64,000 nt of DNA from Gemmatimonadaceae bacterium (GTDB taxonomy: Bacteria; Gemmatimonadota; Gemmatimonadetes; Gemmatimonadales; Gemmatimonadaceae): assembly GCA_019637445.1 (NCBI GenBank), contig JAHBVS010000001.1:465586-529585 (forward strand), written 5' to 3'. The notes beneath the pieces are model-generated. The model ran no database searches. It was not told the DNA's origin and saw only the letters and a list, made by a program, of their open reading frames with translations. Below, piece after piece: positions 33,627-42,445 of this stretch (the stretch's first letter is position 1; each line of letters begins with the position of its first letter). The translations under genes and the position numbers were made by a program.

Positions 33627-35431
33627 CAGGCCGTCGCGCTGCTCGTGCGCGCGCGGCGCGCAATCCAGGACTCTGCGACCAGCAGGCCGAGGGCCAGCAA
33701 CAGCAGCGGCGTGGCCAAGGCGCGCCGTCCGCCTGCAGAGAACGTCTCCTGTGCGAGCCGCTCCGGCAGTTCCACGATGCGGGCGGCGCCTGTACTCGCC
33801 GCCAACGAGTCCGGCGTGAGCGTCGCGAGATCGGACTCCGCCGCGTCGGGATTCACGACCAGCGCGCCGGCACGCTGCTCACCCCGGCGCCAGAAGTGCA
33901 CACCCGCAGCCCACGGCGCGCGGATCGAGGCGCCGGCGCGCAGCACGCGCGTCGTGCCATCCGGCGCCTCCAGTGCATCCACGCCCGAGGGCACGGTTAC
34001 GCGCTGTCCGGGCACTACCTCGGTCACGATTCCCGCCGCCGACGACAGCCGCTCGGCGATCAGCGCGTCCAACCACGGGACGAAGGCCGCGCGCACAGGA
34101 AGGTCGGTGGCGGCATCATCGGCGGGCGAGGCAATCAGGACGTACCCATTGCCGGCGACTGCCCAGGCCGCGCCGGATGTACGCGCCAAGGTGTCGGCGC
34201 GTTCCGCCGCCGCGGCCCCGGTCGCCAGCTGCAATGCGTACCAGGTGCGCGCCGACGCGCCGTCCACGCCAGCGCCGCGCAGCGGGGCGGAGCCCTGCTG
34301 TCGGGCACCGAATCGCCAGGGGATTCCGGCGCGTTCCAGCGCCCGGTTCGCATCCGCGACCCGCAGGGGGTCGCTGGGCGCGAAGAGCAGTCCCGGCCGC
34401 TGCGCGCGCTCGGCGCTGCCGACGAAGATGCCGCTGCCGCGGCGCGCGCGACCGGCATCGACCAGCGCGTCCATTGCGCCGCGCACGAAAGCGCCGCTGG
34501 CGCCGTCCACCGTCAGCGCGGGCGGCTCACCGACGTGCACGGCGAAGTGTCGCACGTCATCGAGCCGCAGTTCGTCGGGTTCGAGCTCGATTGCCCCCGC
34601 CATCCAGCCACGACCACCCGGCTGCACGCGGGCGACGATCGGGGCTGCCGGCGAGGCGGTGCCTCGGGCCATCGAGCGGCCGTCGAGCACGAGTCGCCAC
34701 GATGCGGAGTCGCCGCGCAGGGTGGCACGCACCGTGCCGCGCGGATTCCAGAAGGGCGGCTCGACCTCGACACGCGCGATGGCGCGGTTCGTCGTTGTGC
34801 TGGCGGGAAGCGCAAACACCGTCGCGTCGCCCAGCGGGATGTCGCGCCACTGGCTGGCCTGGGCGTCGGTCAGCAGCACGAGCCGTCGCTCCGGCTGCTC
34901 GCTGGCGGCGAGCACTGTGCGCGCGCGATCCAAGGCTGCGGCGACATCACCGGCTCCGTCGAGAGGGCGCAGCGCATCGAGCATCCGTTGCAACTCTTCG
35001 GGCGCGCCCGTGGAGGCCTCGCCGTCCGCTGTGACCAAGGTGACCGCGTCCGCCGAGCCCGCGCTGGCGAGCACCGCGCGCGCCGCGTCGATGAGCCTCG
35101 TGAGCGCCGGTCCGTCGGCGCCCGCTGCCGCCGACGACAGCGAGTTGTCGACGACGAGCGCCACGGCCGTGGGCGGATGGCCGACGCCCGGGAAGACGCC
35201 GATCGGTCGCGCCATTGCCATTGCCACCGCGAGCACGATGGCGACGCGCAACATCATCAGCAGGAAGTTGCGAAGCCGCACCTCGCGCGCGTGCTCCTTC
35301 TCGGCGCGCAACAGGTAGCGCACGGCGGGGAACTCCACGCGCGTTCCCGTGCGGCGGCGTAGGAGATGCAGCAGCAGCGGCACGGCCGCCGCGGCGGCCA
35401 TCAGCAGCGCCCAAGGCGCGAGGAAACTCAC
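33626..35431 (-). CDS. BatA-like membrane protein with vWA domain
   Basis: A 601-residue inner-membrane protein. Residues about 3-23 and 55-75 are hydrophobic and flank a BatA segment (LLLHLLRRRTGTRVEFPAV). A von Willebrand A domain follows, with MIDAS motif DNSLS near residue 95, then a large poorly conserved periplasmic region and a C-terminal helix (about 570-590). The GTG at 35431 overlaps the DUF58 stop (GTGA). BatA/DUF58 proteins usually accompany a MoxR ATPase, but none is adjacent in this window. It is co-transcribed with mfd, which shares a TGATG overlap. Confidence 0.85.
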   Translation of the reverse strand: MSFLAPWALLMAAAAAVPLLLHLLRRRTGTRVEFPAVRYLLRAEKEHAREVRLRNFLLMMLRVAIVLAVAMAMARPIGVFPGVGHPPTAVALVVDNSLSSAAAGADGPALTRLIDAARAVLASAGSADAVTLVTADGEASTGAPEELQRMLDALRPLDGAGDVAAALDRARTVLAASEQPERRLVLLTDAQASQWRDIPLGDATVFALPASTTTNRAIARVEVEPPFWNPRGTVRATLRGDSASWRLVLDGRSMARGTASPAAPIVARVQPGGRGWMAGAIELEPDELRLDDVRHFAVHVGEPPALTVDGASGAFVRGAMDALVDAGRARRGSGIFVGSAERAQRPGLLFAPSDPLRVADANRALERAGIPWRFGARQQGSAPLRGAGVDGASARTWYALQLATGAAAAERADTLARTSGAAWAVAGNGYVLIASPADDAATDLPVRAAFVPWLDALIAERLSSAAGIVTEVVPGQRVTVPSGVDALEAPDGTTRVLRAGASIRAPWAAGVHFWRRGEQRAGALVVNPDAAESDLATLTPDSLAASTGAARIVELPERLAQETFSAGGRRALATPLLLLALGLLVAESWIARRARTSSATA

Positions 35432-36348
35432 GGCAGCCGCTGGCGCTTGGCGAAGGCGCGCCGCAAGGGCACGCCGAAGGGCTGGTCCGTCTGGATCGGT
35501 TCGTAGAACGCGCCGGAGGCGGCGAACAATGCGCGCCACTCGTCCATCGCTTCAACGACCGTGGCCGCGTAGGCCTCCCGGACCTCGGCCGGCGTCGCGG
35601 CAAGCGACGCGCCCTGCTCCGGATCCACGAACAGCGCCTCACCAACGGGCATCGTGAAGTGCCGCTCCGCCGGATCGATGATGTGCAGCACGGTCACGTC
35701 GTTCCCCTGCGCGCGCAAGACACGCACGGCGGCATCCACTTCCTCGGGTTCCATTAGCAGGTCGGACACCAACACGACCATCCCGCGCCGCTTCACGAGC
35801 GTGGCCGCCTGCCGCAGCGCACCACCGGCGTCGGAGCCCAGGCCCGCGCCGGGCTCGGCGATCGCGCCGAGGATGCGCTTCCACTGGACCGTGCGTGAGG
35901 CCGGCTTCACCACGGAGCGGATCTCGTCGTCGAAGCGGATGATGCCGACCGCATCCCGCTGACGGATCAGCAACAGCGAGAACGCCGCCACGAGTTGCTC
36001 GGCGTACTTGCGCTTGGTGAGCAGGCTGTCGGCCGAGCGCCATTCCATCGAGCGCGAGACGTCGAGCACGATGGTGGCGCGGAGGTTGGTCTCCTCCTCG
36101 AACTGCTTGATCAGCCAGCGATCGGCGCGGGCCGCGACCTTCCAGTCCATGAAGCGCAGGTCATCGCCCGGCTGGTAGGGGCGATGCTCGGCGAACTCCA
36201 CGGAGAATCCCTTGCGCGGCGAGCGATGCAGGCCGTTGAGCATCCCGTCGACCAGCCAACGGGAAATGACCTCGAGGCGTCCGAGCGCCGCGAGGGTCTG
36301 GGGATCCATCAGGTCGGGCCGGAGGCGGTCCGTTGGTGGTGCGGCCAT
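35428..36348 (-). CDS. DUF58 / vWA-domain protein
   Basis: A 306-residue cytosolic protein of the DUF58 family, partners of MoxR AAA+ ATPases. The family hallmark RPYQPGDDLRFMDWKVAAR lies near residues 58-76, followed by the vWA MIDAS motif DVSRSM. ATG at 36348 is preferred; the upstream frame is shadow sequence. It is the first gene of the operon that continues through BatA-like, mfd, PpiC lipoprotein, surA and pdxA. TAGTTT lies 10 nt upstream of the ATG. Confidence 0.9.
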   Translation of the reverse strand: MAAPPTDRLRPDLMDPQTLAALGRLEVISRWLVDGMLNGLHRSPRKGFSVEFAEHRPYQPGDDLRFMDWKVAARADRWLIKQFEEETNLRATIVLDVSRSMEWRSADSLLTKRKYAEQLVAAFSLLLIRQRDAVGIIRFDDEIRSVVKPASRTVQWKRILGAIAEPGAGLGSDAGGALRQAATLVKRRGMVVLVSDLLMEPEEVDAAVRVLRAQGNDVTVLHIIDPAERHFTMPVGEALFVDPEQGASLAATPAEVREAYAATVVEAMDEWRALFAASGAFYEPIQTDQPFGVPLRRAFAKRQRLP

Positions 36349-36358
36349 CAGTCGGGAA

Positions 36359-36364
36359 AAACTA
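36359..36364 (-). promoter_or_regulatory. TANNNT element (TAGTTT) before the DUF58 operon
   Basis: TAGTTT on the minus strand ends 10 nt before the ATG at 36348. It almost touches the plus-strand TAGGTT at 36366-36371; both sit in a 28-bp divergent gap. Confidence 0.4.
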
Positions 36365-36365
36365 G

Positions 36366-36371
36366 TAGGTT
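36366..36371 (+). promoter_or_regulatory. TANNNT element (TAGGTT) before the propeller lipoprotein gene
   Basis: TAGGTT ends 5 nt before the ATG at 36377. GGGGG directly before the ATG could instead act as a weak ribosome binding site. Confidence 0.35.
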
Positions 36372-36376
36372 GGGGG

Positions 36377-37597
36377 ATGCCACGTGCATCTACGAACTTC
36401 GTCACCGTACTGCTGTTGATGGTGGCCGCCGCCTGCGGCGGTCGCGATGCGACGGTTGCCGCGGTCACTGTGGACACCCTGGCCAACGGGGCGGTCCGAA
36501 CGATGAGCTCGGCCCCCACCGCACCCGGCAGCGTCACGCTCGAGCACCTGCTGGACATTCAGCCGCCGGTTGATGACTCCACCGAGCTGATGAACCCGCG
36601 CGGACTCGCCGTGGCCGACGACGGCTCGGTGCTGGTGAGCGAGTCCGGGGCGGGCCACATCAAGGTGTTCGGACCGACCGGTGGCTTTCAGCGCAGCATC
36701 GGCCGTCGCGGACAGGGGCCGAATGAGTACGAGGTCGCCTTCATTGCCGTGCGCGGCGACACACTGCTGGTGCAGGATCCTGAGGTCGCGCGACTCTCGC
36801 GGGTGCTGTGGCGCAGCGGCAGCTATCTCAACAGCGTGCGCACCGGGTGCTGCTATTGGTCCTCGTTTGGCGTCGACGCCGAGGGGCGCGCCTGGGTCCG
36901 CAGCATCTCGCAGGCCCCGGACACGACGTTCCGGCATCGCCAGGGATTCTTTCGCGTTGGCGTGACGCGCGACGTCATCGACACGGTCTTCGCCTATGAG
37001 CGCAAGGACCTGCCCGAGCAGCCGTACTGGGAAATCCGGTCCGGGAGCGACCTGCAGATGATGATGGTGATCCCCCTGCAGCCGCGCGCGTACTACGAGG
37101 TGGACCCCACGGGGACGCTGCTGACCGGATGGAGCGGCGAGTACAGCCTGCGCGAGACGACGGACGGCCGGGACACGGTCGCCATCTTTGGGCGTAGCTA
37201 CACGCCAGTACCGGTCGCGAGCAACGAGAAGCAGCGGATCGTGGAAGACCGCATTGCGCGGCAGCTCGCCAATGGGCGGCAGGGCGGACCCGACGAGGCC
37301 ACCTATCGCAAGGCCTTCGACGCGAGCCTCATTCCCGACCAGCAGCCGGCCTATACCAACGTCGCCGTGGACAAGATGGGCCGGCGCTGGCTGCAGGTGC
37401 CGACCGCTGACACGTCGGTCGTGCAGTTCGACGTGTTCTCGCGCGACGGACGCTGGCAGGACACGGTCAGACTCTCGCGCCGCGACTGGCCAAACGAAGG
37501 CGTCTGGGCCGCCTGGGGCCGCGACCGCGTCGCCGTACGGCTGGAGGACGAGGACGGGCGGCCGCTGATCCGGGTGTTCGCCATCCGGCAGCGCTAA
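36377..37597 (+). CDS. Lipoprotein with predicted six-bladed beta-propeller
   Basis: A 406-residue predicted lipoprotein with signal peptide ending VAAAC (Cys20). The body contains repeated NHL/6-bladed propeller-like phrases, for example NPRGLAVADDGSVLVSESG and IKVFGPTGGFQRSIGRRGQG. Similar proteins are common in Gemmatimonadota and Bacteroidota, and their ligands are unknown. It stands alone, divergent from the DUF58 operon across only 28 bp. Confidence 0.8.
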   Translation: MPRASTNFVTVLLLMVAAACGGRDATVAAVTVDTLANGAVRTMSSAPTAPGSVTLEHLLDIQPPVDDSTELMNPRGLAVADDGSVLVSESGAGHIKVFGPTGGFQRSIGRRGQGPNEYEVAFIAVRGDTLLVQDPEVARLSRVLWRSGSYLNSVRTGCCYWSSFGVDAEGRAWVRSISQAPDTTFRHRQGFFRVGVTRDVIDTVFAYERKDLPEQPYWEIRSGSDLQMMMVIPLQPRAYYEVDPTGTLLTGWSGEYSLRETTDGRDTVAIFGRSYTPVPVASNEKQRIVEDRIARQLANGRQGGPDEATYRKAFDASLIPDQQPAYTNVAVDKMGRRWLQVPTADTSVVQFDVFSRDGRWQDTVRLSRRDWPNEGVWAAWGRDRVAVRLEDEDGRPLIRVFAIRQR

Positions 37598-37677
37598 CCC
37601 GCCCCGTTGGAGCGGCCCCTCTGCTCCGCTAGCTTTCAAGGCTAGCCGCAGTTGGCCCCACCTCCGCTCCACCCGCC

Positions 37678-39477
37678 GTGACCGCGCCGTCCCTCATCCG
37701 CAACTTCTGCATCGTCGCCCACATCGACCACGGGAAATCCACCCTGGCCGATCGCCTCATCGAGGCCACGGGCATGCTGCAGAAGCGGGAAATGAAGGCC
37801 CAGGTGCTCGACACGCTGGACCTCGAGCGCGAGCGCGGCATCACGATCAAGCTCAACGCCGTCCGCATGTCCTACGACGCCAAGGACGGCGTCACCTACG
37901 AGCTCAACCTGATCGACACGCCGGGGCACGTGGACTTCACCTATGAAGTCTCGCGTTCGCTGGCCGCCTGCGAGGGCGCCATCCTCGTCGTGGACGCGTC
38001 ACAGGGCATCCAGGCGCAGACGCTCTCGAATCTGTTCCTGGCGATGGACGCGGGACTCGAGATCATCCCGATCCTCAACAAGATCGACCTGCCGGGCGCC
38101 GAGCCGGAGCGGCGGCGCCAGGAAGTGGTGGACCTGATCGGCTGCGATCCCGAGGACGTGCTATTGGTGAGCGCCAAGGAAGGCCTGGGCATCCCCGAAC
38201 TGCTCGAGGCCGTCGTAGCAAAGGTGCCGCCGCCGAAGGGCAACGCCAGCGGCCCACTGCGCGCGCTCATCTACGACTCGTACTACGACCGCTACCGTGG
38301 AGCCATTCCCTCCGTGCGCGTGGTGGATGGCGCCATCAAGAAGGGGATGAACATCACCTTCGGCGTGTCCGACGAGACCTACGAAGTGCTGGAGGTCGGC
38401 TACAACCAGCTGCGCCAGGTGCCCGCCAAGCAACTCACCTCGGGCGAGGTCGGCTACGTCGTGGCCAGCGTGAAGTCGGTGAAGGAGACCCGTGCCGGCG
38501 ACACGATCTTCGACGCCGACAATCCCGCCAGCGAGCCGCTCCCGGGCTACCAGGCGGTCCGCTCCTTCGTGTTCGCCGGCATTTTCCCGACCGACACGCA
38601 GCAGTACGAAGACCTGCGAGACGCGCTCGAGAAGCTGCAGCTCAACGACGCCTCGTTGAACTACCTGCCGGAGACTTCGACGGCGCTGGGCTTCGGTTTC
38701 CGCTGCGGCTTCCTCGGCCTCCTGCACATGGAGATCGTCAAGGAACGCCTCGAGCGCGAGTTCGACCTCGACCTCGTCACGACGGTCCCGAGCGTGGAGT
38801 ACCACGTCTTCCAGACGGACGGCGAGAAGGTGCTCGTAGAGAACCCGGCGTTGATGCCCTCGCCCAGCGTCATCGACTGGGTCGAGGAGCCCTACGTGAA
38901 GGCCCGCATCATGGTCCCCACCGACTACATCGGCCCGATCATGACGCTGGGCACCGAGCGCCGCGGCGAGTACAAGGGCATGTCGTACATCGACACCACC
39001 CGCGTGGAGATCGACTGGGAGTTCCCGCTCGGCGAGATCATCCTCGACTTCTTCGACAAGCTCAAGTCCATCAGCCGCGGTTACGCCTCGCTGGACTATG
39101 AGATGCTCGGCTACCGCCGCTCGGACCTCGTGCGGCTGGACATGCTGATCAATGGCGATCCGATCGACGCCTTCAGCGTCATCGTGCACCGCGACAAGTC
39201 GTATGAGTGGGGCCGCAAGGTCGCCGACAAGCTCAAGGACCTGATCCCGCGGCAGCTGTTCGAGGTGGCCATCCAAGCGGCGATCGGGCAGAAGGTGATC
39301 GCGCGCTCCACCGTGAAGGCCCTGCGCAAGGACGTGCTCTCCAAGTGCTACGGCGGCGACATTAGCCGCAAGCGCAAGCTCCTGGAGAAGCAGAAGGAAG
39401 GCAAGAAGCGGATGAAGCAGGTCGGCAGCGTGGAGATCCCGCAGGAAGCCTTCCTAGCGGTACTGCAGGTCGAGTAG
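37678..39477 (+). CDS. lepA: Elongation factor 4 (LepA)
   Basis: A ribosomal GTPase that acts in initiation and 30S assembly. It has 599 residues, the normal length, from a GTG start. Motifs: AHIDHGKST (G1), DTPGHVDF (G3), NKIDLPGA (G4), and the LepA-specific C-terminal domain ending near [17 protein letters not shown] at 37630-37635 lies 42 nt upstream, so this gene would have a short leader. It ends in a strong hairpin. Confidence 0.97.
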   Translation: MTAPSLIRNFCIVAHIDHGKSTLADRLIEATGMLQKREMKAQVLDTLDLERERGITIKLNAVRMSYDAKDGVTYELNLIDTPGHVDFTYEVSRSLAACEGAILVVDASQGIQAQTLSNLFLAMDAGLEIIPILNKIDLPGAEPERRRQEVVDLIGCDPEDVLLVSAKEGLGIPELLEAVVAKVPPPKGNASGPLRALIYDSYYDRYRGAIPSVRVVDGAIKKGMNITFGVSDETYEVLEVGYNQLRQVPAKQLTSGEVGYVVASVKSVKETRAGDTIFDADNPASEPLPGYQAVRSFVFAGIFPTDTQQYEDLRDALEKLQLNDASLNYLPETSTALGFGFRCGFLGLLHMEIVKERLEREFDLDLVTTVPSVEYHVFQTDGEKVLVENPALMPSPSVIDWVEEPYVKARIMVPTDYIGPIMTLGTERRGEYKGMSYIDTTRVEIDWEFPLGEIILDFFDKLKSISRGYASLDYEMLGYRRSDLVRLDMLINGDPIDAFSVIVHRDKSYEWGRKVADKLKDLIPRQLFEVAIQAAIGQKVIARSTVKALRKDVLSKCYGGDISRKRKLLEKQKEGKKRMKQVGSVEIPQEAFLAVLQVE

Positions 39478-39497
39478 CGCTGCAGCGTACAATCGAA

Positions 39498-39532
39498 CGG
39501 GCGCGTCGCCACAATCCGTGGCGACGCGCCCG
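39498..39532. terminator. Bidirectional terminator between lepA and the PPC-repeat gene
   Basis: A perfect 15-bp stem (39498-39512 with 39518-39532) and a 5-nt loop, followed by TCTTGCTT on the plus strand. The two genes converge here. Confidence 0.8.
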
Positions 39533-39554
39533 TCTTGCTTCCGAGATGCGGCGC

Positions 39555-40700
39555 CTAGCGCGCCACGACCTGCAAGGTGTAGTTCCCAGTCGCCGTGCCC
39601 AGCGTGTGCGCGCGAACGAGGATTGTCCCGCTCTCGGGAATCGCGAGGTCCAGCTGCGCGTCCGTGCCGCCGCCGGAATCGTCGTCCGTGTCGCCGGCGG
39701 TGAAGGTCGTGCCGGGCCGCGAGCCGGTCAGGAAGGCGTCGAAGTCCTCGGAGCGCAGCGTGATCCGGATGCGCTGGCCGGCCGTCCCGGAGATGGCGTA
39801 CTCGTGGAAGTGCGTGCCGTCGGGCATCTCGGGGTCGTCGAGCGAGATCGCGCCCGTGATCGTCTGGCCCACCGTGATGCTGCGCGTGATGACCTTCGCC
39901 ATCGGCGCGTCGACCAGCGACAGCGAGAAGGTGCCGGAGGCCGAGGCGTCCAAGGGGCGCGCGTAGATGTTGATGCGGCCGTCGGCGACGACCGCCAGCG
40001 AGGCATCCGTGCCGCCGCCGCCGTCATCGTCGGTCGCCAGTTCGATCTCCCCATCGGCGGTCACGCGGGTGACGCGGAGGAAGGTGTCGAAGGCGCCCGA
40101 GCGCATCGAGATGCGCACGCGCTCGCCCGAACCGCGATACGTGTAGAGTTGAAAGGGAATCGGCGGGTTCTCGTCCTCGAGCATCGGGCTGCCGCTGCCG
40201 ATGCTGCCTTCCACCGCCTTGCCCATCGACAGCTCCGTCGCGACGACCGGCACCGGGGGCGGCGCCTCGGCCACCTCAAGGCTGTAGGAGCCGAGCCCGT
40301 CCGCCTCCAGCGACTGCGCGACGATGTAAAAGGTGCCGGCCGCCGGCGCGCGGAAGCGCAGCTTGGCGTCGGTGTCGCCACCGCTGTCGTCGTCCGTGAC
40401 GAGCTTCTCGCTCATCCCCCCGACGTACTGCACCACCGAGAGGTAGGCGTCGAAATCGTCGGAGCGCATCGTGATGTCGTAGCGTCCGCCGGCCTTCACC
40501 TCGAGCCGATACGAGTGGAAGCCACCGCGGTCGTCCCAGCGGGGATCGCTGACCTGGATGACGCCGCTGGCGCGGCGGCCGAGCTCGACGGCGCGGGCGT
40601 TCGTGGGCTGGGCCGCGAGCGGCATCGCCCAGATAGCGGCCAGCGCGGCGATGAGGAACGGCGGTCGTCCGAGCCGGACGCTGCGATGCGTGTGGTACAT
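39555..40700 (-). CDS. Secreted protein of three PPC-like beta-sandwich repeats
   Basis: A 381-residue exported protein (signal peptide about 1-31, ending MPLAAQ). Three tandem units of about 115 residues resemble the bacterial pre-peptidase C-terminal (PPC) domain. Each has a strand ending in FDAYL, FDTFL or FDAFL and an acidic loop DDDSGGDTDA, DDDGGGGTDA or DDDSGGGTDA, a likely calcium site. PPC domains normally hang off secreted peptidases, but here no protease domain is present. GGAGG lies 7 nt before the ATG. It follows DUF4105 with 49 bp containing a small hairpin. Confidence 0.8.
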   Translation of the reverse strand: MYHTHRSVRLGRPPFLIAALAAIWAMPLAAQPTNARAVELGRRASGVIQVSDPRWDDRGGFHSYRLEVKAGGRYDITMRSDDFDAYLSVVQYVGGMSEKLVTDDDSGGDTDAKLRFRAPAAGTFYIVAQSLEADGLGSYSLEVAEAPPPVPVVATELSMGKAVEGSIGSGSPMLEDENPPIPFQLYTYRGSGERVRISMRSGAFDTFLRVTRVTADGEIELATDDDGGGGTDASLAVVADGRINIYARPLDASASGTFSLSLVDAPMAKVITRSITVGQTITGAISLDDPEMPDGTHFHEYAISGTAGQRIRITLRSEDFDAFLTGSRPGTTFTAGDTDDDSGGGTDAQLDLAIPESGTILVRAHTLGTATGNYTLQVVAR

Positions 40701-40722
40701 GCCAACGCCTCCGAGTGGGGGT

Positions 40723-40739
40723 GGGGGCAGGCTGCCCCC
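40723..40739 (-). other. Small intergenic hairpin
   Basis: A 7-bp stem GGGGGCA/TGCCCCC with a 3-nt loop lies between the DUF4105 stop and the ribosome binding site of the PPC-repeat gene. It has no T tract. It may reduce read-through or protect mRNA ends. Confidence 0.4.
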
Positions 40740-40749
40740 GGACTCAAGC

Positions 40750-41619
40750 TTACCCGCCGGTGCTGCCGCCGGCCAACCCGCGCCGGATCCCCACGGAGAA
40801 GTCCGGGCGGTCCGCGAACTCCGCTGCCGCCTGGTTGATCCGGTGCGCGGCGCGCATCTGCTCGAAGGGCAGCTCGCTGTCCAGCAGGCCAATGTCGTAC
40901 GCGAGTTCATCGGCGAAGGCCGGGAGCAACACCTTGTAGCTCAGCGGCACGCGCCGGGGCGCGATGTCATTGATGTGCGAGACGATGTTGGTCGTGCAGG
41001 TACTGGTCAGCGTGTTGTAGAACTCCGGATGCGCCGCCAGCGCATTGGCCCTGGTGAGCATCGCCGTGAACAGCGCGCGCATCCGTTCCGTCGTCGTGCG
41101 GACCGGATACAGGTAGACGGAGTCGCGGCGATGGTTGGCCCGCAGCCCGATGAGATCGCGCTCGTCGGCGACCACGTACGTCAGCTCGTACTGGCGCAGC
41201 AGGCCCTTGATCGGCGAGAAATGCTCGCCGCGTTCGCGGCGCAACTCGACGGATATTCCCACGAACTCGCCATCGCCGAATCCGAAGGTGACGAAGGTGT
41301 GCGCCGGCCCCGGCACACCGGAGAAGGGCTCTACCACGAACCACACGCTCTCCAGCCGCTGCAGGTCGTAGCGGCGATCCTCCCAGCGCACGTCGAAGTC
41401 GTCGACGCTGCGGTAGAGGTTGTTGCGGACGTTGGTGACGGTGACGCTGTCGCCGTGGAACTCTGCGGCCGGCAGGCGCACCATGTCCGGGGACCAGTCG
41501 CGGTCGTTGGACGGACGGACGAGCAGCACCAACGCGAGCCAGGCCACGGCGAGCACGGCCACCGTCACCAGCGCCACGCGCCCAAGGCGCCGTTCGCTGC
41601 CTCGCCGGTCGTCCGACAT
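40750..41619 (-). CDS. DUF4105-like membrane-anchored protein
   Basis: A 289-residue protein with one N-terminal transmembrane helix (about 15-34) and a periplasmic domain resembling DUF4105, with FVTFGFGDGEFVGISVE and the Cys/Asn segment STCTTNIVSHIND. That NlpC/P60-like style suggests a thiol hydrolase or transferase, but the function is not known. The ATG at 41619 comes one base after the GT2 stop, so it is co-transcribed with the GT2 and nhaC genes. Confidence 0.75.
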   Translation of the reverse strand: MSDDRRGSERRLGRVALVTVAVLAVAWLALVLLVRPSNDRDWSPDMVRLPAAEFHGDSVTVTNVRNNLYRSVDDFDVRWEDRRYDLQRLESVWFVVEPFSGVPGPAHTFVTFGFGDGEFVGISVELRRERGEHFSPIKGLLRQYELTYVVADERDLIGLRANHRRDSVYLYPVRTTTERMRALFTAMLTRANALAAHPEFYNTLTSTCTTNIVSHINDIAPRRVPLSYKVLLPAFADELAYDIGLLDSELPFEQMRAAHRINQAAAEFADRPDFSVGIRRGLAGGSTGG

Positions 41620-41620
41620 A

Positions 41621-42445
41621 TCAGGTCGCTCCCAGGTACTGGTCCAGTCCCTTCTCAGCACGCGTGAGCTTCTTGGCCGCGACCTCATCGCGAATGGCGC
41701 GGTTGGCCGCAATGCCCGCGGCGTTCTTGTAGCCGCGCGGATGGTCGAGGTGCACGACCAGCGCGCGATGCCTGAACTGCCGCCCACTGATCCCGGCATT
41801 CTCGAGCCGCTCGCCGATCTCGCGGTCGAGTCCGCCCCACTGCAGGCGCTCGTCAAACCCGTTCACGGCGACGAGATCATCCATCCAGGCCGAACTGTTG
41901 TGGCCGTTGAAGGTTGCGCCCGTCGGCGTGATGGCGTCGAGCGCCGCCGCCGTCCGCGGCCCCCAGCGCAGTCGCGCGAGACGCCGGGACCAGGGCGTGC
42001 CGTTGGCCCGCAACCAGGCGTAGTCGGTGGCGCGGCCCGCCAGGATGTCATCCTTGGTGATGGCCTGACTCGTCGCCATCGGCAGCTTGAGATAGCCGCC
42101 GGAGATGAAGTGCCCACGCCGCGCGTTCGCCGCGTGTACGGCCAGCAGGTCCGAGCGCGGAATGCAATCGCCGTCGGTGAAGAAGCAGTACTCGCCCGTC
42201 GCCTTCGCTATGGCCTTGTTGAGGATCCGGCACTTTCCGAAGCCGTCGTGCGGCTGCTGCACGTGTGTGATGGGATACCGTACGGCCCGGGCCACGCGCT
42301 CAATGACGTCCAGCGTCGGTGCCGAGGATCCGTCGTCCGCGATCAGGACCTCGAAGTCACGGTACGTCTGCGCCTCGAACCCCCACAGCACCTTCTCCAA
42401 CCACGCCGGCTGCTCGTAGGTGCTGAAGATGACGGAGAGCTTCAC
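41621..42445 (-). CDS. Family 2 glycosyltransferase
   Basis: A GT-A fold transferase of 274 residues from a GTG that overlaps the nhaC stop (GTGA). The N-terminus LSVIFSTYEQP begins the nucleotide-binding fold; ADDGS and TDGDC are the acidic metal/UDP sites. A C-terminal segment with NGHNSSAW, WGGLD and EIGERLENAG resembles the Glyco_transf_7C domain of galactosyltransferases. It has no transmembrane helix. The acceptor is probably an envelope glycan. Confidence 0.88.
   Translation of the reverse strand: MKLSVIFSTYEQPAWLEKVLWGFEAQTYRDFEVLIADDGSSAPTLDVIERVARAVRYPITHVQQPHDGFGKCRILNKAIAKATGEYCFFTDGDCIPRSDLLAVHAANARRGHFISGGYLKLPMATSQAITKDDILAGRATDYAWLRANGTPWSRRLARLRWGPRTAAALDAITPTGATFNGHNSSAWMDDLVAVNGFDERLQWGGLDREIGERLENAGISGRQFRHRALVVHLDHPRGYKNAAGIAANRAIRDEVAAKKLTRAEKGLDQYLGAT

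Noticed and set aside
37627..37647. GCTAGC palindromes before lepA as an operator
   Set aside because: Two 6-bp palindromes are too short to support; the TAGCTT inside them is equally well a promoter element.
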